A DNA stretch of 64,000 bases, taken from NCBI RefSeq assembly GCF_000753715.1, contig NZ_JPER01000003.1, forward strand, positions 1-64,000. Direction: 5' to 3'. How positions within the stretch are numbered: the stretch's first letter is position 1; every line of letters starts with the position of its first letter. Below are positions 16,593 to 24,788 of the stretch, piece after piece. Position numbers and translations under genes: made by a program. A model generated the notes under the pieces. The model did no database searches. It was not told where the DNA came from and saw nothing but the letters and a program-made list of their open reading frames with translations. The stretch is from Pseudidiomarina salinarum. GTDB taxonomy: Bacteria > Pseudomonadota > Gammaproteobacteria > Enterobacterales > Alteromonadaceae.

Positions 16593-17102
16593 ATGAAACT
16601 GGAATACATGAGATTTTTCATGCTTGCGCCTGCTAGCCTTTTGGAAGCTGCTGAAAATCAGATACAAGTTGAACTCGATAGAACCGACGGCGAACTCCTC
16701 CATTACCAGCCACAGACGTTTCGAGGATATAACCTTGGATGGCCGCGTGGCGATGTTCAGGGTCTATTGCAGTTCTTTTCGGATGTCGGGTGTGTTTTCT
16801 CTCAGTATCGTCTTGCGTATTCACTGCTGCCCGAAAACCTTGAGGAATGGCCTTTAAAATCGGAGTATTTAGCTTTTTATTATGCCCTCAGTGCAACTGA
16901 AATCCGGTTGAATTTACGTCACGACGATCGAGTAAATGGCGCGTTTCGCGAGTTCGAATGCAGTAACGAATTTGTTCGCTACCGGTTTATGATGAATATG
17001 TTCATTGACCGATATGCGCAGTCGCACTCAATTTCAGCGGATATTGTTGAGCATTTTGAAACACTGTCGAGGGATGAGCCTGACGCAGAAATATTTTCTT
17101 AA
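16593..17102 (+). CDS. Hypothetical protein (169 aa)
   Basis: I do not recognise this 169-residue protein. It is soluble, aromatic-rich and has no signal peptide or membrane segment. AAGGA precedes the start by 8 bases, and codon use resembles the integrase module before it, so it is probably real. It follows the KfrA-like gene by 69 bases and may be the last gene of that rightward unit. Confidence 0.5.
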   Translation: MKLEYMRFFMLAPASLLEAAENQIQVELDRTDGELLHYQPQTFRGYNLGWPRGDVQGLLQFFSDVGCVFSQYRLAYSLLPENLEEWPLKSEYLAFYYALSATEIRLNLRHDDRVNGAFREFECSNEFVRYRFMMNMFIDRYAQSHSISADIVEHFETLSRDEPDAEIFS

Positions 17103-17206
17103 AGCTTTTGCTCTGCTTTGGTGCATAATTTGTTGTATTAAATTTTCCACTCTTTTAATGTCGAATCTAGAACTGGAGTTAACTTCAAACGATAGGGAAT
17201 ATAGCT

Positions 17207-17521
17207 ATGTGGTCGGTTAGGATGAAGAGCAATGATGTAAATTGGAATGAGCTTTTCAAAAATTTCGAGCCGGAATCGAGGAAGCAGCGCCTCATAAGAG
17301 AATGTAAGAAGTACGATGTCACCCCTTACATCGATGACCCTAGCGAAAATGCTTCTGGCAATAATGTAATGCGAGGTGTGGCCTCTGAAGCGGAAATCGA
17401 AAGGCGACTTTCAGCAAAGAAAGCTGTACTCGGTGCTAGTAGAGCAAACATAATTGCGTTGCTGGCATTTTTCGTAGCATCATTTTCTCTTGGAATAAGT
17501 CTTTATGAAAAGCTTCTCTAA
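17207..17521 (+). CDS. Small tail-anchored membrane protein
   Basis: This 104-residue protein is mostly charged (residues 1-75) and ends in one hydrophobic helix (IIALLAFFVASFSLGISLY) near the C terminus. It would be anchored in the inner membrane with its N terminus in the cytoplasm. No family is recognised. The ribosome binding site is weak; ATG 17222 is an alternative start. Small C-terminally anchored proteins are common in islands next to nucleases, but no function can be given. Confidence 0.45.
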   Translation: MWSVRMKSNDVNWNELFKNFEPESRKQRLIRECKKYDVTPYIDDPSENASGNNVMRGVASEAEIERRLSAKKAVLGASRANIIALLAFFVASFSLGISLYEKLL

Positions 17522-17611
17522 AAAAGAGCAACGTCATAGAGGGGGTAGTCGGCGAGCAAGCGTAAGCCGGCATCTGCGTGCATGGACTGTTATCCCACAA
17601 GGAGATAATTC

Positions 17612-18316
17612 GTGCTCGCACCTATTCATATAATAACTCAAATTGCTGACTGCGCGGAATGGGCAGATCGCTTGGTTCGAGCCGACCTTATCAAAGGTTT
17701 TATCGTAACAGAGAATGATTACACTTCAAACTTTACGTCCGCCTTTCGGCGCGAGATTAATAGCCGAAATATTCCTGAGATAGCTGCGCACTCCCAGACA
17801 TTATCTCCTAAAGTGGAGCGGAGTACTGGCACTGATGGATGCATCATCTTCCGAAACAATAATCAATTTAAGATTGGTCTTTTTGAAGCCAAATGGCCTC
17901 GTTTTAGCACTCACATTAACTATTGGGACTCTCTTCAAAAGAAAACATTAAGTTCCCATTTTGATGATCAACTCCAACGGCAGCACCACTTAAGCGACTA
18001 TGCAATTTGGGAAATGTTCTATTCCGAGGAGCCGTATGGTGCTAATCCATTATTCCCGACTTTCGGCTCATCCTGTATTTGGCACGCGGATGTATTCGCC
18101 GCATCGTCCTCCAGATCTTCTACTTCGACTTGGACCGATGCGGAGCTGAAAGCGATCCTTTCTGCCAGTGGCAAAGGAATAAGGGACATAGTAACTGCTA
18201 TCTGCAGTTGTACTCATGGAAAAGTGTATTCTACGAGTGTGATGCACAGTCTGCTCGAAGAACTGGGAATCAAGGGTGAGGTCCTCGTAGTTCAGCTCGG
18301 TGAGAGTCATAGGTGA
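17612..18316 (+). CDS. Predicted PD-(D/E)xK nuclease-like protein
   Basis: This 234-residue protein has the pattern GTDGCIIF...FKIGLFEAKWP (about residues 72-94). A Gly-Asp strand followed by a Glu-x-Lys strand is the restriction-endonuclease core. The rest is not recognised. Translation starts at GTG with AAGGAGA 6 bases upstream. No methylase partner is adjacent. A nuclease role is inferred from one motif; fold prediction would settle it. Confidence 0.5.
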   Translation: MLAPIHIITQIADCAEWADRLVRADLIKGFIVTENDYTSNFTSAFRREINSRNIPEIAAHSQTLSPKVERSTGTDGCIIFRNNNQFKIGLFEAKWPRFSTHINYWDSLQKKTLSSHFDDQLQRQHHLSDYAIWEMFYSEEPYGANPLFPTFGSSCIWHADVFAASSSRSSTSTWTDAELKAILSASGKGIRDIVTAICSCTHGKVYSTSVMHSLLEELGIKGEVLVVQLGESHR

Positions 18317-18575
18317 CAGTAAGTAGAATGGCTACGGAAATTATTTAAATTCATGAGATATTCGGGGAATCAGCAAATGGTCAATAAACCCTGGACCCAT
18401 TTTTTAGTTAATTTCTCGGCTTTCTCTGGTGGTAGTCTATCGTTAAATTGACGTGGAGGTTGCCAAGCAGTAAGAAAAACGCGAGATGGACAATATCGCT
18501 TTCAAAGGATTAAATTCTTCTCAAGTGTGAACGTGAAACTGCTTCTGAGAATTAGTGTTATAGGATAAGAAAACT

Positions 18576-19148
18576 ATGGATTATTTATCACTATTCAGAA
18601 TGCCAACCCCGATGAAAATAACGGGAAGATCGTCGACCATTACAAACTCGTTTATAAACTCAATAATCCCGGTAATTGTTCCGACAAATAATCAAGTCAA
18701 AGAGGCGTTGGATATTCTGGGCATGGACCATGATAAGTTTCAATGTGCTTATTGTGGGGATAGAGCATCGGAATGGGATCATTTGCGGCCACTAGTTCAA
18801 AACAAAAAGCCGACAGGTTACATTTCAGAGATTCATAATCTTGTTCCTGCGTGTGGCAAGTGTAATCAATCTAAAGGCAATAAACCCTGGCATATGTGGA
18901 TTATGAGTTCTGCAAAGTTATCTCCAAAAAGTAGGGGGGTAACTGACCTTCATGAACGCATTCAGAATCTGCAAAAATACGAGGCATGGCTCGAGCCAAC
19001 AAAAATCGACTTTGAGTCCGTTGTTGGTAAAGAGATATGGGATGAGCATTGGGCTAACTGGGAATTAGTTCAAAGTACCATGCGGCGGGCCCAAGTGCTT
19101 GCAGCAGATATAAATAAAGCAATAGCCATTGAATATAAAAAGCTATAA
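18576..19148 (+). CDS. HNH endonuclease
   Basis: This 190-residue protein has an HNH/beta-beta-alpha-metal domain in its middle. The first zinc pair is CAYC, the catalytic His follows in EWDHLRPL, then HNLVPACGKCNQSKGNKPW gives the Asn, second zinc pair and final conserved residues. This is the standard order for HNH_5-like DNA nickases. AGGATAAG lies 6 bases before the start. The next gene starts 56 bases downstream in the same direction, so the two may be one unit. Confidence 0.8.
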   Translation: MDYLSLFRMPTPMKITGRSSTITNSFINSIIPVIVPTNNQVKEALDILGMDHDKFQCAYCGDRASEWDHLRPLVQNKKPTGYISEIHNLVPACGKCNQSKGNKPWHMWIMSSAKLSPKSRGVTDLHERIQNLQKYEAWLEPTKIDFESVVGKEIWDEHWANWELVQSTMRRAQVLAADINKAIAIEYKKL

Positions 19149-19204
19149 CAAGACAACAGACTGTATGCTGGTAATTGCTAACCTATGCAAATTGAGGACT
19201 TACT

Positions 19205-19774
19205 ATGAGAATAGCGTGCTTAGGGTGGGGGTCTTTAATCTGGAACCCCGACTCTTTACCAATCGCTTCCGGATGGAACGACGATGGACCTGAGCTTCCG
19301 ATAGAGTTTGCTCGCGAATCTGCTAACGGTCGAATGACATTAGTGCTGGTTGATAAATCTAAAAAGTCACCTTCGCTATGGGCTATATTAAGTGCAACTA
19401 CCATGGAAGCGGCTAAGGCTGAATTAGCTGAGCGAGAAAGAATACCTGAGAAGAATATAAAATACTCAATAGGATATTGGGAGTCTACTTCAGGGGTATC
19501 ACAGGGAAGATGTGTGGAAGAAATATCTACATGGGCGAGAAATAAAGGGTTGGATGGTGTCGTATGGACGAACCTAAAGTGTGGGTTCCGTTCGACTCGC
19601 GATAAGCTCCCAGAAGTTAATGATATAGTAGAGCACCTAAATAACCTTCCTCCTGAACAAAGAGCTTTGGCAGAAGAGTATGTGCGTAAAGCTCCAGCTA
19701 AAGTTAGAACTAACGTTAGAGACGAGCTGGAAAGACAGTTGGGCTGGCTGTCGTTAAATGGCAATGGAAGTTGA
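19205..19774 (+). CDS. GWGSLIW-motif protein, possible cyclotransferase fold
   Basis: This 189-residue protein opens with IACLGWGSLIWNPDSLP, which resembles the glycine loop GYGSL of gamma-glutamylcyclotransferase-fold (ChaC/AIG2/BtrG) proteins. The catalytic Glu expected in that fold cannot be placed with certainty. No signal peptide or membrane segment is seen. It follows an HNH nuclease by 56 bases. Function is unknown; a role in amino-acyl or peptide tailoring is only a fold-based guess. Confidence 0.45.
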   Translation: MRIACLGWGSLIWNPDSLPIASGWNDDGPELPIEFARESANGRMTLVLVDKSKKSPSLWAILSATTMEAAKAELAERERIPEKNIKYSIGYWESTSGVSQGRCVEEISTWARNKGLDGVVWTNLKCGFRSTRDKLPEVNDIVEHLNNLPPEQRALAEEYVRKAPAKVRTNVRDELERQLGWLSLNGNGS

Positions 19775-20013
19775 TGCGGCAGGCTCTTGGTTGCTGTTTC
19801 GCTTTCATAGCTTAGCTGCGCTAATCTTTTTATATATGGAATCGTTAACCTAAGTGTTTGCAAATCAGCCAGAGTGAAGTGGCCAATCTATTGCGACCAT
19901 TAATTCTGACTAGGTTCACCAATTAGTTTCGAAAATCAACTATAAACTCGGGCGCAGTATAATTTTCCGCCGCTTCGGGTGTTAAGCCAATCAAGAGCTA
20001 CGAAAAAGTTATT

Positions 20014-21444
20014 ATGTTAAAAAAATTCTTAGAAAGAGTTGAATCGATTGGTTACAGTACCAACAAGCTTGATAGTGGCAGTATTAAAATCGGCTTAGAT
20101 TGCTGTCCTGAATGGAATGTGTTGCTTATTGATATAGACGACGATCGTATGCTTCCATATTTCTACCTACGGAAGTATAGAGTAGAGGAAGTAACTGATT
20201 TGCACGATATACTTCCAACAGTTCTCACTACTATTATTAAAGCCAATGGAACTAGTTCGTTTCGGTTTTTAGGAGAACATAATGAGTTTAGTGGTATTGA
20301 TGATGAGTTGTATGGAATGTATTGGTTTCCCGCTCAGCCTCTTAACGAAAAACTTCGTAAAAATAGCGAAAATGACCTAGATTGCTTCTTCAATATATTA
20401 TTTGATCTGTACATGTTTCATATGTACCAGGGCGATATTCTAGGTGCTAATGATTATGAGCCAGTCGATTTCTCCTCCGATTCTCCCGAGCTAAAAGTCT
20501 GGGTTGATAGCATTGTAGAGGCGATTGGTAAAGACGAGTCATATGTAGCAAACTTGCGTGTAAATCCAGATTGGTTTTACTTCAGGAGTTTTTCAGCTGC
20601 ATTCTCGATATTTAAGAGTCCACATATTGCAACATTATTGAAAGGGTTTGCCTGTAAGAAAAGTGAGGGTTTTAATGATCTGGAGGGGGTTGAATCATCT
20701 ATAGAAATTCATAACGATATTCGTAATACAATACCTTTCAGCGACTATGATTTTTCAATCAATGTCTTACAGAAGCTAGGCGATAAATCAACAGTTGAAG
20801 TTGTTCCCCAAGAGAATCTGCTTGTTTTTATTAGTGATGAACACGTAATCATGAAGTACTCAAATTGTGGAGCAGAGGCTGTAGCAATAGAGAAAGAACT
20901 TATAAGGGAAAGGCAGCAACGAGAAATATCTCTATTGTTCGGCGATCGACAATTTGTTTGGAATATAGCGGACCGGAATTCGAGCGCAGAATTCGAAGAT
21001 TTAATTCTTGAGCTTCTAAATCGTGAAGCTTGGGTTTTTTCAGTTAAGAAAGTGGCGCCAACTAATCAGGGTGACAATGGCCGTGATTTAATCTGCGAAT
21101 ACAACATGCTACATAACGAACATCAGATATCTAAGGATGTTGGCTCTGTACAGATAGGAAAAATGATTGTTCAGTGTAAAACGAACTTGAACACATCTAA
21201 GAAAACATCAGTTGGTAAGTCTGATGTTGATATTGCTAACGCTATATTTGACTATCGACCTGACGGATACATGCTGGTGGTTAACACACAGATTACTCGA
21301 GATCTAACGGAAATGTTAGAGCGGCAGAAGGAACGTAGGGAACAAAATGCTATTGTTTGGTGGAACGCATTTGATGTAGAGGACAGGTTGCGTAAGCACC
21401 CCGATATTTTAGCGCGCTACCGTCATTTGGTATATTACGAATAA
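20014..21444 (+). CDS. Mrr-like restriction endonuclease with novel N-terminal region
   Basis: This is a 476-residue protein. Residues about 325-476 form an Mrr-type nuclease domain: AEFEDLILELL, QGDNGRDLICEY (active Asp), then MIVQCKTNL (Gln-x-Lys), and a final strand with WWNAFDVEDRL. Mrr enzymes cut modified or foreign DNA. The first 300 residues are acidic and aromatic and match nothing I know; they may sense a ligand or partner. The ribosome binding site is weak. It is convergent with the DUF3644 gene. Confidence 0.7.
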   Translation: MLKKFLERVESIGYSTNKLDSGSIKIGLDCCPEWNVLLIDIDDDRMLPYFYLRKYRVEEVTDLHDILPTVLTTIIKANGTSSFRFLGEHNEFSGIDDELYGMYWFPAQPLNEKLRKNSENDLDCFFNILFDLYMFHMYQGDILGANDYEPVDFSSDSPELKVWVDSIVEAIGKDESYVANLRVNPDWFYFRSFSAAFSIFKSPHIATLLKGFACKKSEGFNDLEGVESSIEIHNDIRNTIPFSDYDFSINVLQKLGDKSTVEVVPQENLLVFISDEHVIMKYSNCGAEAVAIEKELIRERQQREISLLFGDRQFVWNIADRNSSAEFEDLILELLNREAWVFSVKKVAPTNQGDNGRDLICEYNMLHNEHQISKDVGSVQIGKMIVQCKTNLNTSKKTSVGKSDVDIANAIFDYRPDGYMLVVNTQITRDLTEMLERQKERREQNAIVWWNAFDVEDRLRKHPDILARYRHLVYYE

Positions 21445-21709
21445 GTGAGCTAGCAAATTGCTCAAGTCTATTCTGAGTCAGCTTTTCTAGACACGGCCTA
21501 TTTAGAATAGCGACGGTCGTAGTTACTCGGTGACACCCTACAATCTTTGTATGATGACTCATTGGATTGGAAACCACCTCAATGCAACGAAACACGAGTT
21601 GCTTAGCCAGTGATTGAAAGATAGCACTTTTAAACAATAAAAGGTCTAAGCCGAAGGTATCCCACTTTTCTCTCCTCTCAAAATAATAAGAAAGCCCGCT
21701 CACCCAAAA

Positions 21710-23011
21710 TTATTTTTTATTATTTCGAGAACCGTAATCGTTTTTACACTTTCTCAGGTACCCCTGAATTGACGTTATCTTTTCAATAATCGTATTAATC
21801 GCTGCTTCCGAGTATAAGTGGGTATTGGCCTTGGCAAGAAAATGATGAAATTTATTATTACCATTCTTCCATTTAAGCTTATGGGCCACAGATTGGAAAC
21901 AGTTGGGATTAAAAGTTGGCTGACCGTTCTTTTTCGATACAAGAAACTCAGCTCTTTGCTCATCACTGTAATGTTCTTCAAGGCGCTCATTTATGGCTTT
22001 TATTACATCAGTTTGCCGGTATGGGTGCGTTTTTTCAGCATCAACAGACTTTTCTATGGTCAGAGCCCGCTGAAGACCCGGCACTCCATCTTCTGCTTTG
22101 ACTAGTACTATTTGCGTTCCGGCCTCGTCTTTAGAAGCAAATTGGAGTGTTACATTCAATGGTATTGCGAAGGCAACGTCGTCGGAGTCTTCTATGGATT
22201 TAGCTAAATCGTTGGCAAGATCGAGCATATCTTTTGCTGCTGAGCCATAAATTGTTTTCATCATCGGTAGCGGTGGCGTTCGAAACTCTCCAACTAAGCT
22301 AAGCATGCCGACATTTGCTGTGTTGATAAAAGGTACCTCACAAAACTCTTCAAATTTCGAGGAATAGTTGAACACCCCCGACTGGAATATCCGTGACGCG
22401 ATCCCCTGGATTTCAGGAATCAACAAATGAACTGCATTGTCTCTGAGGTCAGTAATTTTTAGAACATTATCTTTTACTTTACTTGGAGCTGGGAAGACTC
22501 TATCCAGTCCGTCCCGCAAAGAGATCGTATCTTTCTGTTTTGTTTTCGACTTCCGGTAAATCGTTTGTTCACCGTCCCGCTCGATGAGTATAGCTTTAAG
22601 TAGCTGCTCCCATGCAGCGCAAAAAAGCATAACAAAGCCATCTATTTTGTTCTCTAGTGATGGTCGATTGTATAGTTCAAGTGCGAGAAGCATGTTGTCC
22701 CTCGACTTGCGAAGTAACGCTTTAGCTAGCTTGGACTTACAATTATGTCCTAAAGATTGAACATGTTTACTTTGCGAAAGCTTCTTCTCAAACTGCTTAA
22801 ACGTGATGTTTAGTGTATTGGATGCCTCTAATTTATTGTTGTCGGTTTTACTTACAAAATCAGATAGTTGGCCTTTTGCAAGGTATGACTGAAACGTCGC
22901 TGCTTTCCATCCAGTAGCCTTCAATACATCGTCTTTCGTAAAGGGCTGACCTTTTGTTTCTTGTTGTTTGAGAAACTCAAAGAACTTTTTTTGGCGTTCG
23001 TTGGCTGACAT
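21710..23011 (-). CDS. DUF3644-domain protein
   Basis: This 433-residue protein begins with a small winged-helix-like region (TKDDVLKATGWKAATFQSYL). Its DUF3644 core lies at about residues 100-230 (ALELYNRPSLENKIDGFVML, then AAWEQLLKAILIE and LRDNAVHLLIP). DUF3644 proteins are frequent in defence islands but have no settled function; the core resembles HEPN-like helical domains with a conserved RxNxxH-type motif, here RDNAVH. A toxin-like RNase role is therefore possible. It is transcribed alone, converging on the Mrr-like gene. Confidence 0.65.
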   Translation of the reverse strand: MSANERQKKFFEFLKQQETKGQPFTKDDVLKATGWKAATFQSYLAKGQLSDFVSKTDNNKLEASNTLNITFKQFEKKLSQSKHVQSLGHNCKSKLAKALLRKSRDNMLLALELYNRPSLENKIDGFVMLFCAAWEQLLKAILIERDGEQTIYRKSKTKQKDTISLRDGLDRVFPAPSKVKDNVLKITDLRDNAVHLLIPEIQGIASRIFQSGVFNYSSKFEEFCEVPFINTANVGMLSLVGEFRTPPLPMMKTIYGSAAKDMLDLANDLAKSIEDSDDVAFAIPLNVTLQFASKDEAGTQIVLVKAEDGVPGLQRALTIEKSVDAEKTHPYRQTDVIKAINERLEEHYSDEQRAEFLVSKKNGQPTFNPNCFQSVAHKLKWKNGNNKFHHFLAKANTHLYSEAAINTIIEKITSIQGYLRKCKNDYGSRNNKK

Positions 23012-23196
23012 ACTATTCCTTGTTGTCTTATATTTCTCTGATTGCTCGGCAGTCTATAACCCAAGCTTGGATTTTATTCAGAGTACTTAATAATTGCTTA
23101 GCAGCCAAATGATTAGATCGTCCTGGCAAAAGCCTCAAATTATAAACTCACGTCGAGCTCTTTGAGAAAGGGGCCGGAGATATTTATTTCCTGAAT

Positions 23197-24390
23197 TCAA
23201 ATTGAAAAAGGCAGGGATGAATCCTCACTGCGTATGTTTAAAGTGTCGCCCTCTAAGCTTGCGATAAACAGTTGATTTAACAGAAAGCCTAAATTCCTTT
23301 TGCGGTAGCTGCTGATTTTCAGCAGTCGCATTAATTCAGCAAGATCTATTACAACGATTCGAACATCAGACTTCAGATAGGCGTGGCGAATGAGTTCAAG
23401 AATAGACTCCCAGCTTTCATGCGGCACAAACTCTGAGATAACCACAATAGCAGTTTGATTAGGTGAATCTGAACGGGGTAGTTCAACGCCGATACTGTTC
23501 ATTACTTTATATTCTGTCTTGCGGTAGCTCTTTACTGCTCCTTCCAGCTGACCTACTGCTTTCTTGGCGTGGCTAATAACTTTCCCTACTCGCCGTTCAT
23601 AATCGGACTCATCCTTTGAGTCATTTAAGCAAAGCGCTTTCGATTCAAAAAATAGAGTTGATTCTTTCGATACGACAAGTACATCGGTAAGCTCTCTTAT
23701 CTTTTTTCCTCTTTCAATTTGGGGCGATAGAAATACGTTATCACCAAAACTCAGATGGAGGTGTTGATGAAGATGCTTCTCTTGGGTTGTCCCTTCATCC
23801 ATGTCATTCAAATCATACTGAAATGTGCCGCTTTCAGAAGCGGAGATAATCAACGTCTGTTTCAGCTCAAGTTGTAATTCTAAATCATGGACGTGGGCTG
23901 GCATTGAACTAGGGTGCGTATAACCTGGGTCAATTGCATTGCAGATTGCTTCGATAAATGGAGCTAGTTCCTGTACATTCGACATCCAGGACGCGGTCGC
24001 CAATACTTTGGGTAGCGTGTGACTCACTCTATTCAAGCATCCAGTCCCGCGAAGAACTGGAGCATCAAACTCATCCATGACGACCACTCGAAAACTGTCT
24101 GCGTTCACAATATTTCGCCAGCCAATGACTTCAGATTCTGTTCTTGCAAAGATTGGGATCAACAGGGGGTTATCATGAGTGTCATAGATTTTTAAGCCGC
24201 CACCTAAAAACAACTTACTGCTACCGGCAACACCTAAGTAGAGCTTAACGGCCGCTCCTCTACTTATCGATTTAGCAGCAGTACTTGCAGCTTTTATGAC
24301 GATAACGGAGGACTCTGAATCGGGATCCACATATGCCCAGACGCCAACCTGTTCGCTAAGAATGATTGGCTCTAAATCTTTAGGTGTCAT
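23197..24390 (-). CDS. Predicted nuclease with ExK-type motif
   Basis: I do not recognise the family of this 397-residue protein. Residues about 245-270 read ELTDVLVVS then LFFESKALCL, an Asp strand followed by Glu-x-Lys, which fits a restriction-endonuclease/NERD-like core. Downstream helices carry a conserved-looking Gln (VGQLEGAVK) of the kind seen in this fold. It is divergent from a 42-residue Gly-rich protein, with 167 bases between the starts. Together they may be a unit. Confidence 0.5.
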   Translation of the reverse strand: MTPKDLEPIILSEQVGVWAYVDPDSESSVIVIKAASTAAKSISRGAAVKLYLGVAGSSKLFLGGGLKIYDTHDNPLLIPIFARTESEVIGWRNIVNADSFRVVVMDEFDAPVLRGTGCLNRVSHTLPKVLATASWMSNVQELAPFIEAICNAIDPGYTHPSSMPAHVHDLELQLELKQTLIISASESGTFQYDLNDMDEGTTQEKHLHQHLHLSFGDNVFLSPQIERGKKIRELTDVLVVSKESTLFFESKALCLNDSKDESDYERRVGKVISHAKKAVGQLEGAVKSYRKTEYKVMNSIGVELPRSDSPNQTAIVVISEFVPHESWESILELIRHAYLKSDVRIVVIDLAELMRLLKISSYRKRNLGFLLNQLFIASLEGDTLNIRSEDSSLPFSI

Positions 24391-24557
24391 TGCTATCTCC
24401 TTTGCATTATTAGACAGCTTAACTCAAGTTATTAAATTAACGTCGCCAAAAAGCCCAATGACCGGATTCCCCAGTTTCACTATCTTTACCTTACCAGTTG
24501 ATTGGGCTTTAAGCTCAATCGCTGGCTTTCAAAATTTAAATTCCAAGGAGAAATAAT

Positions 24558-24686
24558 ATGGCTAAAAGCAATGGGAAATCAGGCGGTCGCGGTCCATCTA
24601 CTCACCCGGGACCAGGCGGGAACTGGCCTGCTAAAGTCGGTCGTGGACCCTCAGGTAAGAATCGCGGAAATGCAAAAGGCAAGTGA
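24558..24686 (+). CDS. 42-residue Gly/Lys-rich mini-protein
   Basis: ATG at 24558 follows AAGGAG (24545-24550) by 7 bases and opens a 42-codon gene. The product is strongly basic, rich in Gly, Lys, Pro, Ser and Asn, with two related segments (GGRGPSTHPGPGG and VGRGPSGKNRGN). No hydrophobic segment is present, so it is likely disordered and nucleic-acid or partner binding. A perfect 12-bp inverted repeat follows it. I cannot assign a function. The clean ribosome binding site and codon use support a real gene. Confidence 0.6.
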   Translation: MAKSNGKSGGRGPSTHPGPGGNWPAKVGRGPSGKNRGNAKGK

Positions 24687-24708
24687 TTGCCACATTCTGT
24701 AAAAAAGG

Positions 24709-24734
24709 CAGTGGAGTGCAGTTGCACTCCACTG
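24709..24734. terminator. Perfect 12-bp hairpin after the mini-protein gene
   Basis: CAGTGGAGTGCA at 24709-24720 pairs perfectly with 24723-24734. On the plus strand it is followed by only a weak T run (tcttgtc). On the minus strand it is followed by six T (complement of 24701-24706). It could end transcription in either direction and starts 23 bases after the mini-protein stop. Confidence 0.6.
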
Positions 24735-24788
24735 TCTTGTCAACGATTATAGATTTTAGCTTATAAGCAAACGGATTTGAGACGTTGT

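Noticed and set aside
21350-21703. 117-codon leftward frame between the Mrr-like and DUF3644 genes
   Set aside because: It overlaps the end of the Mrr-like gene and has no recognisable features. Treated as a chance frame in a 265-base gap.
24777-24788. TTG start for the 523-residue version of the gene at 24789
   Set aside because: It adds only four residues (Met-Arg-Arg-Cys) without a ribosome binding site.
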